This document shows positions 44,044-52,758 of a DNA stretch of 64,000 nt, in pieces. Within the stretch, counting starts at the first letter, position 1, and every line of letters begins with the position of its first letter. The position numbers and the translations under genes were made by a program. Under the pieces are notes generated by a model, which did no database searches, was not told the origin of the DNA, and was given only the letters and a program-made list of their open reading frames with translations. The stretch comes from PALG01 sp964495885 (GTDB taxonomy: Bacteria; Bacteroidota; Bacteroidia; Flavobacteriales; Flavobacteriaceae): NCBI GenBank assembly GCA_964495885.1, contig CAZBWO010000011.1, positions 52,355-116,354 of the forward strand. Direction: 5' to 3'.

Positions 44044-45111
44044 ATGTCCAAATCAACCATCTTTTTCTATAAATTGCTCATTACTTGGTATTTATCCAAT
44101 AAAAGGGATTTGCCTTGGCGTAAAACAAAGGACCCTTATCGTATTTGGCTGTCGGAAATCATCCTACAACAAACTAGGGTTTTACAGGGATTGCCCTACT
44201 ATAACGCGTTTATTGAACGCTTTCCTACGGTATTTGAACTGGCAGATGCTCATCAACAGGATGTGTTGAAATTGTGGCAAGGGTTAGGGTATTATTCCCG
44301 TGCAAGGAATCTTCATGAAACGGCACAGTATATTGCCGGGGAGTGCCAAGGAAAGTTTCCTGCAAACTATGAGGGACTTCTTAAATTAAAAGGGGTTGGG
44401 GATTATACAGCCAGCGCGGTAGCTTCTATTTGTTTTGGGGAAAATACCGCTGTTGTAGATGGAAATGTGTACCGGGTGTTAAGTAGGGTGTTTGGGATTA
44501 AGGAACCTATCAATACAGCAAAAGGTGTAAAATTATTTAAATCCCTTGCTCAGGAACTTTTAGATGGGGAACAACCAGGCACCTATAATCAGGCTGTAAT
44601 GGAATTTGGCGCAAGGTATTGTGTGCCTTCAAATCCAGACTGTACGTCTTGTATATTTAAGGAAAAATGCGAGGCATTCCGTACACAGACCGTTTCGGAG
44701 TTGCCTGTAAAGCTTAAAAAGACAAGGGTGAAAAAGCACTATTTTAATTTTTTGGTATGCCTTTCAGAAACAGGGGAAACCTTATTGGAACAAAGAACCG
44801 AAAAAGGAATTTGGCAACAATTATATCAATTTCCTTTGATAGATAGTGTTCATCTGCTCAGTAAAGAGCAACTTGAAGCCACATCATCATTTAAAAAAAT
44901 AACCGAAAAATTCGACATCCATAGTATTGTAAAATTTAACGAAACGCCAATTCTCCATAAGCTATCCCACAAAGATTTACACACTACTTTTTGGATTTTG
45001 GAAACTGGTTCCCTCCCTTCCTCTCGAATTCCTGTTGAAGAAATACACCTCTACCCCGTGCCCGTACTTTTGGAGAATTTTATTTCTACTTTCCCTTCCT
45101 TCAAAGAATAA
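44044..45111 (+). CDS. mutY: A/G-specific adenine glycosylase
   Basis: 355 residues. The HhH-GPD part shows LSEIILQQTRVLQGLPYY, LKGVGDYTASAVASICFG with the catalytic Asp in AVVDGNVYRVLSR, and the [4Fe-4S] ligands C-x6-C-x2-C-x5-C (YCVPSNPDCTSCIFKEKC). A NUDIX-like C-terminal domain (~235-355) recognises 8-oxoG. It removes A mispaired with oxidised G. It heads the flavobacterial order mutY-ssb-gldE-gldD. The start at 44044 agrees with the immediately preceding promoter box. Confidence 0.95.
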   Translation: MSKSTIFFYKLLITWYLSNKRDLPWRKTKDPYRIWLSEIILQQTRVLQGLPYYNAFIERFPTVFELADAHQQDVLKLWQGLGYYSRARNLHETAQYIAGECQGKFPANYEGLLKLKGVGDYTASAVASICFGENTAVVDGNVYRVLSRVFGIKEPINTAKGVKLFKSLAQELLDGEQPGTYNQAVMEFGARYCVPSNPDCTSCIFKEKCEAFRTQTVSELPVKLKKTRVKKHYFNFLVCLSETGETLLEQRTEKGIWQQLYQFPLIDSVHLLSKEQLEATSSFKKITEKFDIHSIVKFNETPILHKLSHKDLHTTFWILETGSLPSSRIPVEEIHLYPVPVLLENFISTFPSFKE

Positions 45112-45140
45112 AATTTTACCTATATTTAATAACATAAACG

Positions 45141-45148
45141 TACCTTTG
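45141..45148 (+). promoter_or_regulatory. -7 element for ssb
   Basis: TACCTTTG fits TAnnTTTG, 16 nt before ATG 45165. No clear -33 TTG in front. Confidence 0.55.
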
Positions 45149-45164
45149 CAAAAATTTTAGATAC

Positions 45165-45626
45165 ATGAGTGGAACATTGAATAAAGTAATGCTAATTGGG
45201 CATACCGGAGACGATATCAAAATGACGTATTTTGAAGGGGGTGGGTGTATAGGAAGGTTTCCTTTGGCAACCAATGAGTCCTATACAAATAGAACAACAG
45301 GGGAACGAGTGACCAATACAGAATGGCATAACATTGTCGTGCGAAACAAAGCTGCTGAAGTTTGCGAAAAATACCTAAAAAAAGGAGATAGGATATACGT
45401 GGAGGGACGCATCAAAACCCGAAAGTGGCAAGATGAGCAAGGTAATGATCGCTACAGTACCGAAATTCAATGTACAGATTTCACCTTCCTTACCCCAAAA
45501 AATGAGAGTGGTATGTCACAAGGGTCTCCTCAGCCAGCATCACAAGCTACTTCAAAACCAACTCAAAGCGTGCCTAGCAATTCGCAGGAACCTATTGGCG
45601 ATGAGGATGATGACCTTCCATTTTAA
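45165..45626 (+). CDS. ssb: Single-stranded DNA-binding protein
   Basis: 153 residues. N-terminal OB fold (MSGTLNKVMLIGHTGDDIKM ... TEWHNIVVRNKAAEVCEKYLKKGDRIYVEGRIKTRKW region), then a Gln/Ser/Pro-rich linker and the conserved acidic tip DEDDDLPF that binds partner proteins. It coats ssDNA in replication and repair. Located between mutY and gldE. Confidence 0.96.
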   Translation: MSGTLNKVMLIGHTGDDIKMTYFEGGGCIGRFPLATNESYTNRTTGERVTNTEWHNIVVRNKAAEVCEKYLKKGDRIYVEGRIKTRKWQDEQGNDRYSTEIQCTDFTFLTPKNESGMSQGSPQPASQATSKPTQSVPSNSQEPIGDEDDDLPF

Positions 45627-45648
45627 TGTGTAACCTATTGGTGAAATT

Positions 45649-46956
45649 TTGGATATAGAACCTCCCAGTTTAATATTTCTAGCTTCCTTTGCCACATCTC
45701 AGGTAATAAGTATTGTCCTGTTATTGGTTTTGTTATTTTGCTCAGCCTTGATTTCCGGGGCGGAAATTGCTTTCTTTTCCTTAACACATGGTGATTTTCA
45801 TGATGCTGATGGCAATACTACTTCCAAAAGGATGGAATTGGTAGACAAATTGCTTTCGAAACCAAAGAAGCTATTGGCAACTATTTTGGTTGCAAACAAC
45901 CTTATTAATATAGCCATTGTATTATTGTTTGCTTCATTGGGGGAATTTTTGTTCAATGAAATTACGAGCCCAGAACTGCGCTTTTTGTTGGAAGTGGTTA
46001 TCGTTACCTTTATGATATTGTTGTTTGGTGAAATCCTTCCGAAGATATATGCAAGTAGGAATAAAGTATCCTTTGCAGCATTTATGGCCTATCCCTTGAA
46101 TGTACTTTACACACTATTTTCACCTATTAGTACTCCCATGCGCTCCATTACCTTATTTATAGAGCAACGATTTGGGAAGCAGCGTTCTAATTTTAGTGTA
46201 GATCATTTGTCCCAAGCGTTAGAGCTTACCTCCAATGAAGATACAACACATGAGGAACAAAAAATTTTACAGGGTATTGTAACTTTTGGGAATACAGATA
46301 CGAAGAATGTTATGAAGCCCAGAATGGACATTTTTGCACTGGATGAAGAGCTACCCTACAAGGAAATCATGCCAGAAATTATTGCCAATGGCTACTCTCG
46401 TATTCCGGTATACAAGGATAGTATAGACAATATTACGGGTATTCTGTACGTAAAGGATTTATTGCCCTATTTTGATCGAAAAAACTTTGATTGGGTAAGC
46501 CTGAAAAGAGAGGCCTATTTTGTGCCCGAAAATAAAAAGTTGGATGATCTGCTGAATGAATTCAAGGAAATGAAAATGCACTTGGCTATTGTGGTTGATG
46601 AATACGGCGGAACCTGTGGGCTCATTTCCCTGGAAGATATTATTGAAGAAATCGTAGGAGAGATTAGTGACGAATTTGATGATGAAGATCTAATTTTCTC
46701 GAAATTGGATGATCAAAATTTCGTTTTCGAAGGGAAAACTTCCATGAAGGATTTTTACAAGGTCATAAAGCTGGAAGATCCTTCCGTTTTTGAAGACGAA
46801 CGTGGAGAGGCTGAAACTTTGGCGGGTTTTATTCTGGAAATTTCCAAAGGGTTCCCTAAAAAGAGTGACGTAATAAAGTTCCATCAATATTCGTTTACCA
46901 TAGAGTCTTTTGATAACAAAAGAATTAAACAAGTAAAACTGTCTATACATGAATAG
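45649..46956 (+). CDS. gldE: Gliding-motility-associated protein GldE (CNNM/CBS family)
   Basis: 435 residues from TTG 45649 (MDIEPPSLIF). Four membrane helices of the DUF21/CNNM type (~15-160), a pair of CBS domains (~215-345; VMKPRMDIFALDEEL... RIPVYKDSIDNITGILYVKDLL) and a CorC/HlyC C-terminal domain. It resembles magnesium/cobalt efflux proteins, but the position directly before gldD identifies it as GldE, which works with GldD in gliding and type IX secretion. The gldD start overlaps its end by 8 nt. Confidence 0.92.
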   Translation: MDIEPPSLIFLASFATSQVISIVLLLVLLFCSALISGAEIAFFSLTHGDFHDADGNTTSKRMELVDKLLSKPKKLLATILVANNLINIAIVLLFASLGEFLFNEITSPELRFLLEVVIVTFMILLFGEILPKIYASRNKVSFAAFMAYPLNVLYTLFSPISTPMRSITLFIEQRFGKQRSNFSVDHLSQALELTSNEDTTHEEQKILQGIVTFGNTDTKNVMKPRMDIFALDEELPYKEIMPEIIANGYSRIPVYKDSIDNITGILYVKDLLPYFDRKNFDWVSLKREAYFVPENKKLDDLLNEFKEMKMHLAIVVDEYGGTCGLISLEDIIEEIVGEISDEFDDEDLIFSKLDDQNFVFEGKTSMKDFYKVIKLEDPSVFEDERGEAETLAGFILEISKGFPKKSDVIKFHQYSFTIESFDNKRIKQVKLSIHE

Positions 46957-47509
46957 CCTTTCGGCTTCCCTCTCTATTTTTTGCCTATTACTTTTGCTAT
47001 TGGGTTGTGGGGAAGAAACCACGGTGAAACCTTCTGCGATGCTTCGGTTGCAATACCCCATGCCCGAATACCAAACAATTGACACGAATTGCCCTTATTC
47101 TTTTCAGGCAAATCGTATGGCAACGATTGATTCAAAAGCAGACTGTGCCATTAACCTCCATTATTCAAAAATGAAGGCGACAGTGTATCTTACGTATCAA
47201 CAAATTGACGGCAATCTCGAGAAGTTGCTTCAGGATGCACAAAAACTAACATTTGACCATACCGTAAAAGCAAGTCAAATCTTTGAGCAACCACGTGTAG
47301 ACAGCATACAAAATGTCTATGGAATGTTCTACATGATTAACGGCGATGCAGCTACCCAGAGTCAGTTTTATGCAACAGATAGCATCGGTCACTTTTTAAG
47401 CGGGTCTCTTTATTTTGAAGCAAAACCCAATTATGATTCACTGTATCCAGCGGTGGAGTACCTTCGGAATGATATGAGGAGACTCATGGAGACCTTAACC
47501 TGGGAATAA
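46949..47509 (+). CDS. gldD: Gliding-motility lipoprotein GldD
   Basis: 186 residues. Lipobox LLLLLGCG, then KPSAMLRLQYPMPEYQ and the conserved CPYSFQANRMATI and INLHYSKMKATVYLTYQQI blocks of GldD. An envelope lipoprotein needed for gliding and for the type IX secretion apparatus in Flavobacterium. It overlaps gldE by 8 nt and is followed by a strong terminator. Confidence 0.93.
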   Translation: MNSLSASLSIFCLLLLLLGCGEETTVKPSAMLRLQYPMPEYQTIDTNCPYSFQANRMATIDSKADCAINLHYSKMKATVYLTYQQIDGNLEKLLQDAQKLTFDHTVKASQIFEQPRVDSIQNVYGMFYMINGDAATQSQFYATDSIGHFLSGSLYFEAKPNYDSLYPAVEYLRNDMRRLMETLTWE

Positions 47510-47511
47510 AA

Positions 47512-47540
47512 AAACCGCCATTTTGGGCGGTTTGTTTTTT
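47512..47540 (+). terminator. Terminator between gldD and the HMA gene (bidirectional)
   Basis: AAACCGCC (47512-47519) and GGCGGTTT (47526-47533) form an 8-bp stem with a 6-nt loop, with T-runs on both strands. Confidence 0.9.
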
Positions 47541-47555
47541 TATGGCTTACAAAGA

Positions 47556-48053
47556 TTAAGCTTTTTTAGCATGACAGGCTTTTGTGCAATTAGTACCACA
47601 AGCTTTTTTCTTTTCGGCAGTACATCCTTCCTTTTTGCAGGTATCATCACAAACGTGTTTTCCTTTCGCTTGTGAAGCAGAAAAAGATTCAACGGTTTTC
47701 ATTTCCTTTACACTGTAAGAGTCGCCGGCACTCTTTACGGTTTCCTCTAATGTAGTGGTGGTAATTTTGTCTTTTTCAAAAGTTACCATGGCCAATTTCT
47801 GATCGAAGTCTACGGAAGCTTCAGTCACACCATCAAGCCCGGCAAGTTTGTTTTCAATCTTTTTAGCGCATCCCATGGCGCAACTCATGCCTTCAATTGA
47901 AAATTCAACCATCGCCAAGGATTTTTCCTGTTCCTGGGTAGCAATGGCGGTTTGTTCTTCGGAAGAAGTAGTTACTTCTTTTGTTTGGTTGTTGCAGGCC
48001 AAAGTTACAAGCATGAAGCAAGTTAAAACGAAAAATAATTTCAAAGTTTTCAT
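47556..48053 (-). CDS. Heavy-metal-associated (HMA) lipoprotein with Cys-rich tail
   Basis: 165 residues. Lipobox LVTLAC (C20), an HMA domain (~47-115) with the metal site GMSCAMGC, and a C-terminal tail containing six cysteines (C135, C139, C144, C152, C156, C160) among lysines and two histidines. The HMA cysteines C58 and C62 are CxxxC instead of the usual CxxC, so the loop has one extra residue. A periplasmic copper- or zinc-binding protein is likely. No efflux gene is adjacent. Own promoter box at 48077. Confidence 0.85.
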   Translation of the reverse strand: MKTLKLFFVLTCFMLVTLACNNQTKEVTTSSEEQTAIATQEQEKSLAMVEFSIEGMSCAMGCAKKIENKLAGLDGVTEASVDFDQKLAMVTFEKDKITTTTLEETVKSAGDSYSVKEMKTVESFSASQAKGKHVCDDTCKKEGCTAEKKKACGTNCTKACHAKKA

Positions 48054-48076
48054 ATGGGTGTTATCATTTATTGAAG

Positions 48077-48084
48077 CAAATGTA
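48077..48084 (-). promoter_or_regulatory. -7 element for the HMA lipoprotein gene
   Basis: TACATTTG on the minus strand fits TAnnTTTG, 23 nt upstream of ATG 48053. Confidence 0.55.
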
Positions 48085-48120
48085 AGATTTTTGTAGCATT
48101 GTTATCCCTATTTTTTTGGT

Positions 48121-48996
48121 GTGCACAAAAAATGGCTTTACTTAGTTCTTCTTTCCATTATTTGGGGGACTTCTTTTATCTTGATAAAAAAAGGACTGGT
48201 TGGACTTACCGAGTTTCAATTAGGCTCCCTTAGAATTGTACTCACCTCCATCATTTTGTTTTCCATTGGGTTTCGAAGTGTGAAAAAAATTCAAAAGAAA
48301 CATTGGAAATGGATTGCCATTTCAGGATTTGTTAGTTCTTTTTTCCCTCCTTTTTTGTTTGCCATGGCGCAACAAAAAATAGATAGTGCCGTGGCTTCTA
48401 TTTTGAATAGCCTTACGCCATTACTCACTTTCGTGGTTGGGGTGTTTTTCTTTAGGATTTTAAGCACAAAGCGACAGGTGGCGGGTGTTTTAATTGGTCT
48501 TTTGGGAACGCTATTGTTAATTTTTGTCAATTCTGATGTAAAAGGTTCTCAACAGTTTCAATACAGCTTTTTAATTGTTTTGGCTAGTTTGGGGTATGCT
48601 TTTAATGCAAACATCATTAAAAAACACCTTTCAGATATTAGTGCGCTTGCTGTAACTACTGGGAGCTTTTTGTTTATTGTAATCCCTGGGCTGGTGGTTT
48701 TATACTTCTCAGGATTCTTTCAAGCCATTTCCCATTCCGAAGCCATGCAAATTTCTGCTGGATATGTGCTTATACTTTCATTAATTGGAACTGCTTTTGC
48801 CAAAGTTGTTTTCAATAAACTCATTCAAATTTCAAGTCCGATTTTTGGCTCATCAGTCACTTATACCATGCCTATTGTTGCCGTGATGTGGGGTTGGATT
48901 GATGGGGAGTATTTTGGATGGATGCAGGCATTGGCGGCGGCAGTTATTCTTTTTGGGGTCTATCTTTCCCACCGTAGGAAATCGTTAAACCGCTAA
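48121..48996 (+). CDS. DMT-superfamily (EamA) transporter
   Basis: 291 residues with ten membrane helices in two EamA repeats. The first repeat shows LSIIWGTSFILIKKGLVGLTEFQLGSLRI, the second SLIGTAFAKVVFNKLIQISSPIFGSSVTYTMPIVAVMWGW. Probably an exporter of amino acids or small metabolites; substrate unknown. The start is GTG 48121. A TA-rich box (TATTTTTTTG) ends 2 nt before it, so the transcript may be leaderless. Confidence 0.9.
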   Translation: MHKKWLYLVLLSIIWGTSFILIKKGLVGLTEFQLGSLRIVLTSIILFSIGFRSVKKIQKKHWKWIAISGFVSSFFPPFLFAMAQQKIDSAVASILNSLTPLLTFVVGVFFFRILSTKRQVAGVLIGLLGTLLLIFVNSDVKGSQQFQYSFLIVLASLGYAFNANIIKKHLSDISALAVTTGSFLFIVIPGLVVLYFSGFFQAISHSEAMQISAGYVLILSLIGTAFAKVVFNKLIQISSPIFGSSVTYTMPIVAVMWGWIDGEYFGWMQALAAAVILFGVYLSHRRKSLNR

Positions 48997-49064
48997 GAAA
49001 GTGTTAAGAGTCAAGGGTTTTCAGATTTTTTTTCCGAAATTTAAGAAAAACAAAAAATCAACAA

Positions 49065-49505
49065 ATGGGAAAGTTTTACACAAAATATGGCATTGGTATC
49101 GCCATAGTTTTAATCTTATATTTTTTACTCACTAAGGTATTGGGGTGGCATCAATATCCTATTTTAAGCGCCTTCAATGGAGTCATTTTTGGAGCAGGGA
49201 TTTTTTATGCACTCCGTAATTACAAACGTCAAGCAGCAACTTTCAAATACCAAGACGGATTTCAAATAGGACTTGTCACAGGGGCTTTGGCCACCATTAT
49301 CTTCGCTATTTTCATGGCAGTATACATATTTCAATTAGACCATCAGTTTGCAAATGCCATTTTAGATTCGTGGGGTCTTAATTTCAACAAAGGTTCTTTG
49401 GTGCTTATTGTTTCGTTGGTGATTATGGGATTCTCTACTTCATTTGTCCTTACTTTGGCATTCATGCAATTAATGAAGGAAAGTTGGAATACTAAGCAAT
49501 CTTAA
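49065..49505 (+). CDS. DUF4199 integral membrane protein
   Basis: 146 residues with four membrane helices (~10-28, 35-52, 70-92, 112-135). The YQDGFQIGLVTGALATIIFAIFMAVY segment (after a short charged loop) matches DUF4199, a Bacteroidota family of unknown function. It lies alone between the DMT transporter and rplU. Confidence 0.82.
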   Translation: MGKFYTKYGIGIAIVLILYFLLTKVLGWHQYPILSAFNGVIFGAGIFYALRNYKRQAATFKYQDGFQIGLVTGALATIIFAIFMAVYIFQLDHQFANAILDSWGLNFNKGSLVLIVSLVIMGFSTSFVLTLAFMQLMKESWNTKQS

Positions 49506-49531
49506 AAAGCTTATTTTTATTGGTTAAGCCA

Positions 49532-49562
49532 TTGCCCATTTCAATATAAACAATTATATTTG
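49532..49562 (+). promoter_or_regulatory. Promoter of rplU-rpmA
   Basis: TTG (49532-49534) and TATATTTG (49555-49562) are 20 nt apart. The leader to ATG 49626 is about 58 nt. Confidence 0.65.
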
Positions 49563-49625
49563 CACCCGCTTTTACCGTAGGGTAGGGCATTTTGATATTA
49601 ATTCATTCAACTAAACGTTTACGCT

Positions 49626-50330
49626 ATGTACGCAATTGTAGAGATAGCAGGGCAGCAATTCAAAGTTGCAAAAGACCAAAAAGTCTTTGTAAACCGATTG
49701 GCCGTTGAAGAAGGAAAAAAAGTCGCTTTTGACAATGTCCTTCTCATTGGTGACGGTGACAAAGTAACTGTTGGCGCCCCAGCTATAAACGGTGCACAAG
49801 TAGGGGCAAAAGTCCTTCAGCACCTAAAAGGAGACAAGGTGATTGTTTTCAAAAAGAAGCGAAGAAAAGGTTATCGTGTGAAAAATGGTCACAGACAGTA
49901 CCTTTCTGAAATCTTGATTGAAGACATCGTAGCATCAGGAGCAAAACCTGCTGCTAAGGCCAAGAAAGAAACTCCTAAAAAGGAAGCTCCTAAGAAAGAA
50001 GCTCCTGCCAAAAAAGTAGAGGCTCCAAAGCCTGAAGCTAAGAAAGCAGCTCCTGCCAAAAAAGCAGCAGCTAAAAAAGACGATCTTAAAAAGATTGAAG
50101 GAGTAGGGCCTAAAGCTATGGAAGCTATGGTGAATGCAGGTGTTGACACTTTTGCAAAAGTAGCAAAGACCAGTCCTGAAAAGCTTTCCGAAATCTTAAA
50201 CGAAGCGAGCTCAAGAATGGCTCACTTGGTAACAGACACTTGGCCAGAGCAAGCTCAATTGGCTGCCGATGGTAAGTGGGACGAATTGAAAGCATTACAA
50301 GACAAATTAGATGGTGGCGTTAAAAAATAA
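49626..50330 (+). CDS. rplU: Ribosomal protein L21 with a helix-hairpin-helix C-terminal extension
   Basis: 234 residues, against about 103 for ordinary L21. Residues ~1-104 are L21 (MYAIVEIAGQQFKVAKDQKV; GYRVKNGHRQYLSEI). A low-complexity Lys/Ala/Pro/Glu linker follows (~112-153, repeats of KKEAPKK and KKAAAKK type). Residues ~155-234 form a helix-hairpin-helix-type domain (LKKIEGVGPKAMEAMVNAG) with further helices. The ribosomal part is certain; the extension may bind RNA or DNA. I know similar fused L21 proteins in Flavobacteriia. rpmA follows, 34 nt downstream. Confidence 0.95.
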   Translation: MYAIVEIAGQQFKVAKDQKVFVNRLAVEEGKKVAFDNVLLIGDGDKVTVGAPAINGAQVGAKVLQHLKGDKVIVFKKKRRKGYRVKNGHRQYLSEILIEDIVASGAKPAAKAKKETPKKEAPKKEAPAKKVEAPKPEAKKAAPAKKAAAKKDDLKKIEGVGPKAMEAMVNAGVDTFAKVAKTSPEKLSEILNEASSRMAHLVTDTWPEQAQLAADGKWDELKALQDKLDGGVKK

Positions 50331-50364
50331 CGTCCCTTACGTATAACAATAAAACCGAAAAAAC

Positions 50365-50628
50365 ATGGCTCACAAAAAAGGAGTTGGTAGTTCCAAGAAC
50401 GGACGGGAATCAGAATCGAAACGTTTAGGCGTTAAGATTTTTGGTGGACAAGAGGCAATTGCTGGAAATATCATCGTAAGACAACGTGGTACGCAACACC
50501 ACCCTGGTGAGAATGTGTATCTTGGAAAAGATCACACATTGCACGCCAAAGTAGACGGTACCGTAAAGTTTGAAAAGAAACGAGGAGGTAAATCTTTTGT
50601 TTCTATCGTTCCTCGAGGAGAGGCTTAA
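50365..50628 (+). CDS. rpmA: Ribosomal protein L27
   Basis: 87 residues. It begins MAHKKGVGSSKNGRESESKRLGVK without the cleaved N-terminal peptide found in Firmicutes, and contains GNIIVRQRGTQHHPGENV. It binds near the peptidyl-transferase centre. Normal partner of rplU; a strong terminator follows. Confidence 0.98.
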   Translation: MAHKKGVGSSKNGRESESKRLGVKIFGGQEAIAGNIIVRQRGTQHHPGENVYLGKDHTLHAKVDGTVKFEKKRGGKSFVSIVPRGEA

Positions 50629-50653
50629 TACAAACAAACTTTCGAAAAATTAT

Positions 50654-50682
50654 ACCCCAAGTAAATACTTGGGGTTTTTTTA
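50654..50682 (+). terminator. Terminator after rpmA
   Basis: ACCCCAAGTA (50654-50663) pairs with TACTTGGGGT (50666-50675): 10 bp, 2-nt loop by strict pairing, then a T7 run. Confidence 0.92.
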
Positions 50683-50688
50683 TATAAC

Positions 50689-50714
50689 AAACCCCCACAT
50701 TGCTGTAGGGGTTT
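50689..50714 (-). terminator. Probable terminator after ahcY
   Basis: AAACCCC (50689-50695) and GGGGTTT (50708-50714), with inner ACA/TGT pairs. On the minus strand it follows the ahcY stop by 25 nt and leads into TTTGTTATAT. The T-tract is weak. Confidence 0.65.
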
Positions 50715-50738
50715 ATTTATTATTTATAAAATGGAATC

Positions 50739-52055
50739 TTAATAGCGATAGTATTCCGGTTTGTAAGGACCTTCTACCTTCACCCCAATATATTTGGCTT
50801 GGTCTTCCCGAAGTTCGGTAAGTTCCACGCCAATTTTCTCTAGGTGTAATTTGGCTACTTTTTCATCTAAATGCTTCGGCAACATGTACACTTGATTTTC
50901 ATAGTTTTCACTATTCTTCCAAAGTTCAATTTGTGCAAGTGTTTGGTTGGTAAAGGAGTTACTCATTACAAAACTAGGGTGGCCAGTGGCACAACCTAAG
51001 TTTACCAAGCGACCTTCGGCCAATAAGATGATGTCCTTTCCTTTGATAGTGTATTTATCTACCTGCGGCTTAATTTCCACATGGGAGTTTCCGTAGTTAT
51101 TTTTCAACCAAGCTACATCAATTTCATTATCAAAGTGCCCAATGTTACAAACAATGGTTTTGTCTTTCATAGCTTCAAAATGCTCGCCACGAACAATATC
51201 TTTGTTTCCAGTGGTGGTAATGACAATGTCTGCTTTTTCAACAACCGTTTCCAATTTCTTCACTTCAAATCCGTCCATGGCAGCTTGTAGCGCACAAATA
51301 GGGTCGATTTCAGTTACGGTAACAATTGCACCAGCACCTTTAAAAGAAGCAGCGGTTCCTTTTCCTACATCGCCATATCCACAAACAACTACGCGCTTTC
51401 CGGCTAGCATTACATCGGTTGCACGACGGATGGCATCCACGGCACTCTCACGGCATCCAAATTTATTGTCAAACTTAGATTTGGTCACACTATCATTTAC
51501 ATTAATAACAGGGAGTGGAAGCTTTCCATTCTGCATTCGCTCGTATAAGCGGTGTACGCCAGTTGTCGTTTCTTCACTAATTCCTTTGATGCCAGCCACC
51601 AATTCTGGATATTGGTCCAATACCATATTGGTAAGGTCTCCACCATCGTCCAAAATCATATTAAGCGGTGTTCTTTCTTCTCCAAAGAACAAGGTTTGCT
51701 CAATGCACCAATCAAATTCCTCTTCGCTCATTCCTTTCCAGGCATAGACAGGAATACCTGCTGCTGCAATAGCTGCTGCTGCATGGTCTTGCGTAGAGAA
51801 AATATTACAAGAACTCCAGGTTACTTCAGCACCTAGGGCAGTTAAAGTTTCAATTAACACTGCTGTTTGGATGGTCATATGCAAACATCCAGCAATGCGG
51901 GCACCCTTAAGCGGTTGCTCCTTTCCATATTCTTCCCGAAGGGACATTAATCCGGGCATTTCGGCTTCCGCCAATTCAATTTCTTTACGTCCCCATTCCG
52001 CAAGGGAAATATCTTTTACTTTATACGGCACGTAAGTCGTGGTTTTCGTAGACAT
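50739..52055 (-). CDS. ahcY: Adenosylhomocysteinase
   Basis: 438 residues. Substrate part: GCLHMTIQTAVLIETLTALGAEVTWSSCNIFSTQDHAAAA region; NAD-binding GYGDVGKGTAASFKGAGA; C-terminal DKYTIKGKDIILLAEGRLVNLGCATGHPSFVMS region and the end KVEGPYKPEYYRY. It splits S-adenosylhomocysteine to adenosine and homocysteine. The leader has no recognisable SAH riboswitch. Divergent from the phosphopantetheinyl transferase gene. Confidence 0.97.
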   Translation of the reverse strand: MSTKTTTYVPYKVKDISLAEWGRKEIELAEAEMPGLMSLREEYGKEQPLKGARIAGCLHMTIQTAVLIETLTALGAEVTWSSCNIFSTQDHAAAAIAAAGIPVYAWKGMSEEEFDWCIEQTLFFGEERTPLNMILDDGGDLTNMVLDQYPELVAGIKGISEETTTGVHRLYERMQNGKLPLPVINVNDSVTKSKFDNKFGCRESAVDAIRRATDVMLAGKRVVVCGYGDVGKGTAASFKGAGAIVTVTEIDPICALQAAMDGFEVKKLETVVEKADIVITTTGNKDIVRGEHFEAMKDKTIVCNIGHFDNEIDVAWLKNNYGNSHVEIKPQVDKYTIKGKDIILLAEGRLVNLGCATGHPSFVMSNSFTNQTLAQIELWKNSENYENQVYMLPKHLDEKVAKLHLEKIGVELTELREDQAKYIGVKVEGPYKPEYYRY

Positions 52056-52088
52056 ATTAGTATATTTGAGAATTCGTATTTAGCGTTG

Positions 52089-52096
52089 CAAAATTA
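52089..52096 (-). promoter_or_regulatory. -7 element for ahcY
   Basis: TAATTTTG on the minus strand fits TAnnTTTG, 33 nt before ATG 52055. Confidence 0.55.
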
Positions 52097-52116
52097 CGTA
52101 ATATCCTTCAATTCAC

Positions 52117-52758
52117 ATGCCTCTTTACAAAACTATAACAGTAAACCCTACTACTAAAGTACTCATTTGGAAGATAGACGAACCTTTGGAAGCACTTTCC
52201 GAAGACATTGTCCTAACCCCTCATTGTCAAAAAAGAGTGGAAGGCATGAAAAGTGAATTGCACCAACGCGGATTTATGAGTGTGCGACACTTGTTGGCTG
52301 AATTGGGCTACACAGACTTTGACCTCTACTATGACGAAAAAGGGAAGCCACACCTTAAAGACGATAAAAAAATTTCTATTACCCATTCCTTTACTTTTTC
52401 GGGGATTATCGTGAGTGATCGCGAAGTGGGGATAGATATTGAAATGCAGCGTTCAAAAATCCTTAAAATTGCTCATAAGTTCACACCCCTTTCAGAATAT
52501 AGAACACTAGCAAATGAAGAAGCTCTTATTAGAAAGCTCACGATGGTATGGGGAGCCAAGGAAAGTTTGTACAAGAGTTTTGCCGAAAAAGGGGTAAGTT
52601 TCCTGCAGCATATTGATGTTGCCGATTTTGACTTGGAAATTCCCCAAACAACGGCCCGAGTTTCATATGAAAACAAAACCCAAGAGTATGCCGTTTGGTT
52701 TAAGGAATTTGAAGGCTTCACAGGAGCCTATGCACTTATTGATGCCCCAAAGCCATGA
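52117..52758 (+). CDS. 4'-phosphopantetheinyl transferase (Sfp/AcpT type)
   Basis: 213 residues. The family motifs are EVGIDIEMQR (magnesium-binding D-x-E), and WGAKESLYKSFAEKGVSF (WxxKExxxK). It transfers phosphopantetheine from CoA to carrier proteins. The downstream PcrB-like gene overlaps it by 4 nt (ATGA), a pairing common in Bacteroidota. The target carrier protein is not in the window. Confidence 0.88.
   Translation: MPLYKTITVNPTTKVLIWKIDEPLEALSEDIVLTPHCQKRVEGMKSELHQRGFMSVRHLLAELGYTDFDLYYDEKGKPHLKDDKKISITHSFTFSGIIVSDREVGIDIEMQRSKILKIAHKFTPLSEYRTLANEEALIRKLTMVWGAKESLYKSFAEKGVSFLQHIDVADFDLEIPQTTARVSYENKTQEYAVWFKEFEGFTGAYALIDAPKP

Noticed and set aside
49889..50149. Antisense open frame under the rplU extension (Ala/Leu/Phe-rich)
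   Set aside because: It is the mirror of the Lys/Ala low-complexity linker; composition explains the open frame.
50739..52116. SAH riboswitch upstream of ahcY
   Set aside because: The ~60-nt divergent gap is too short and shows none of the conserved aptamer sequence.
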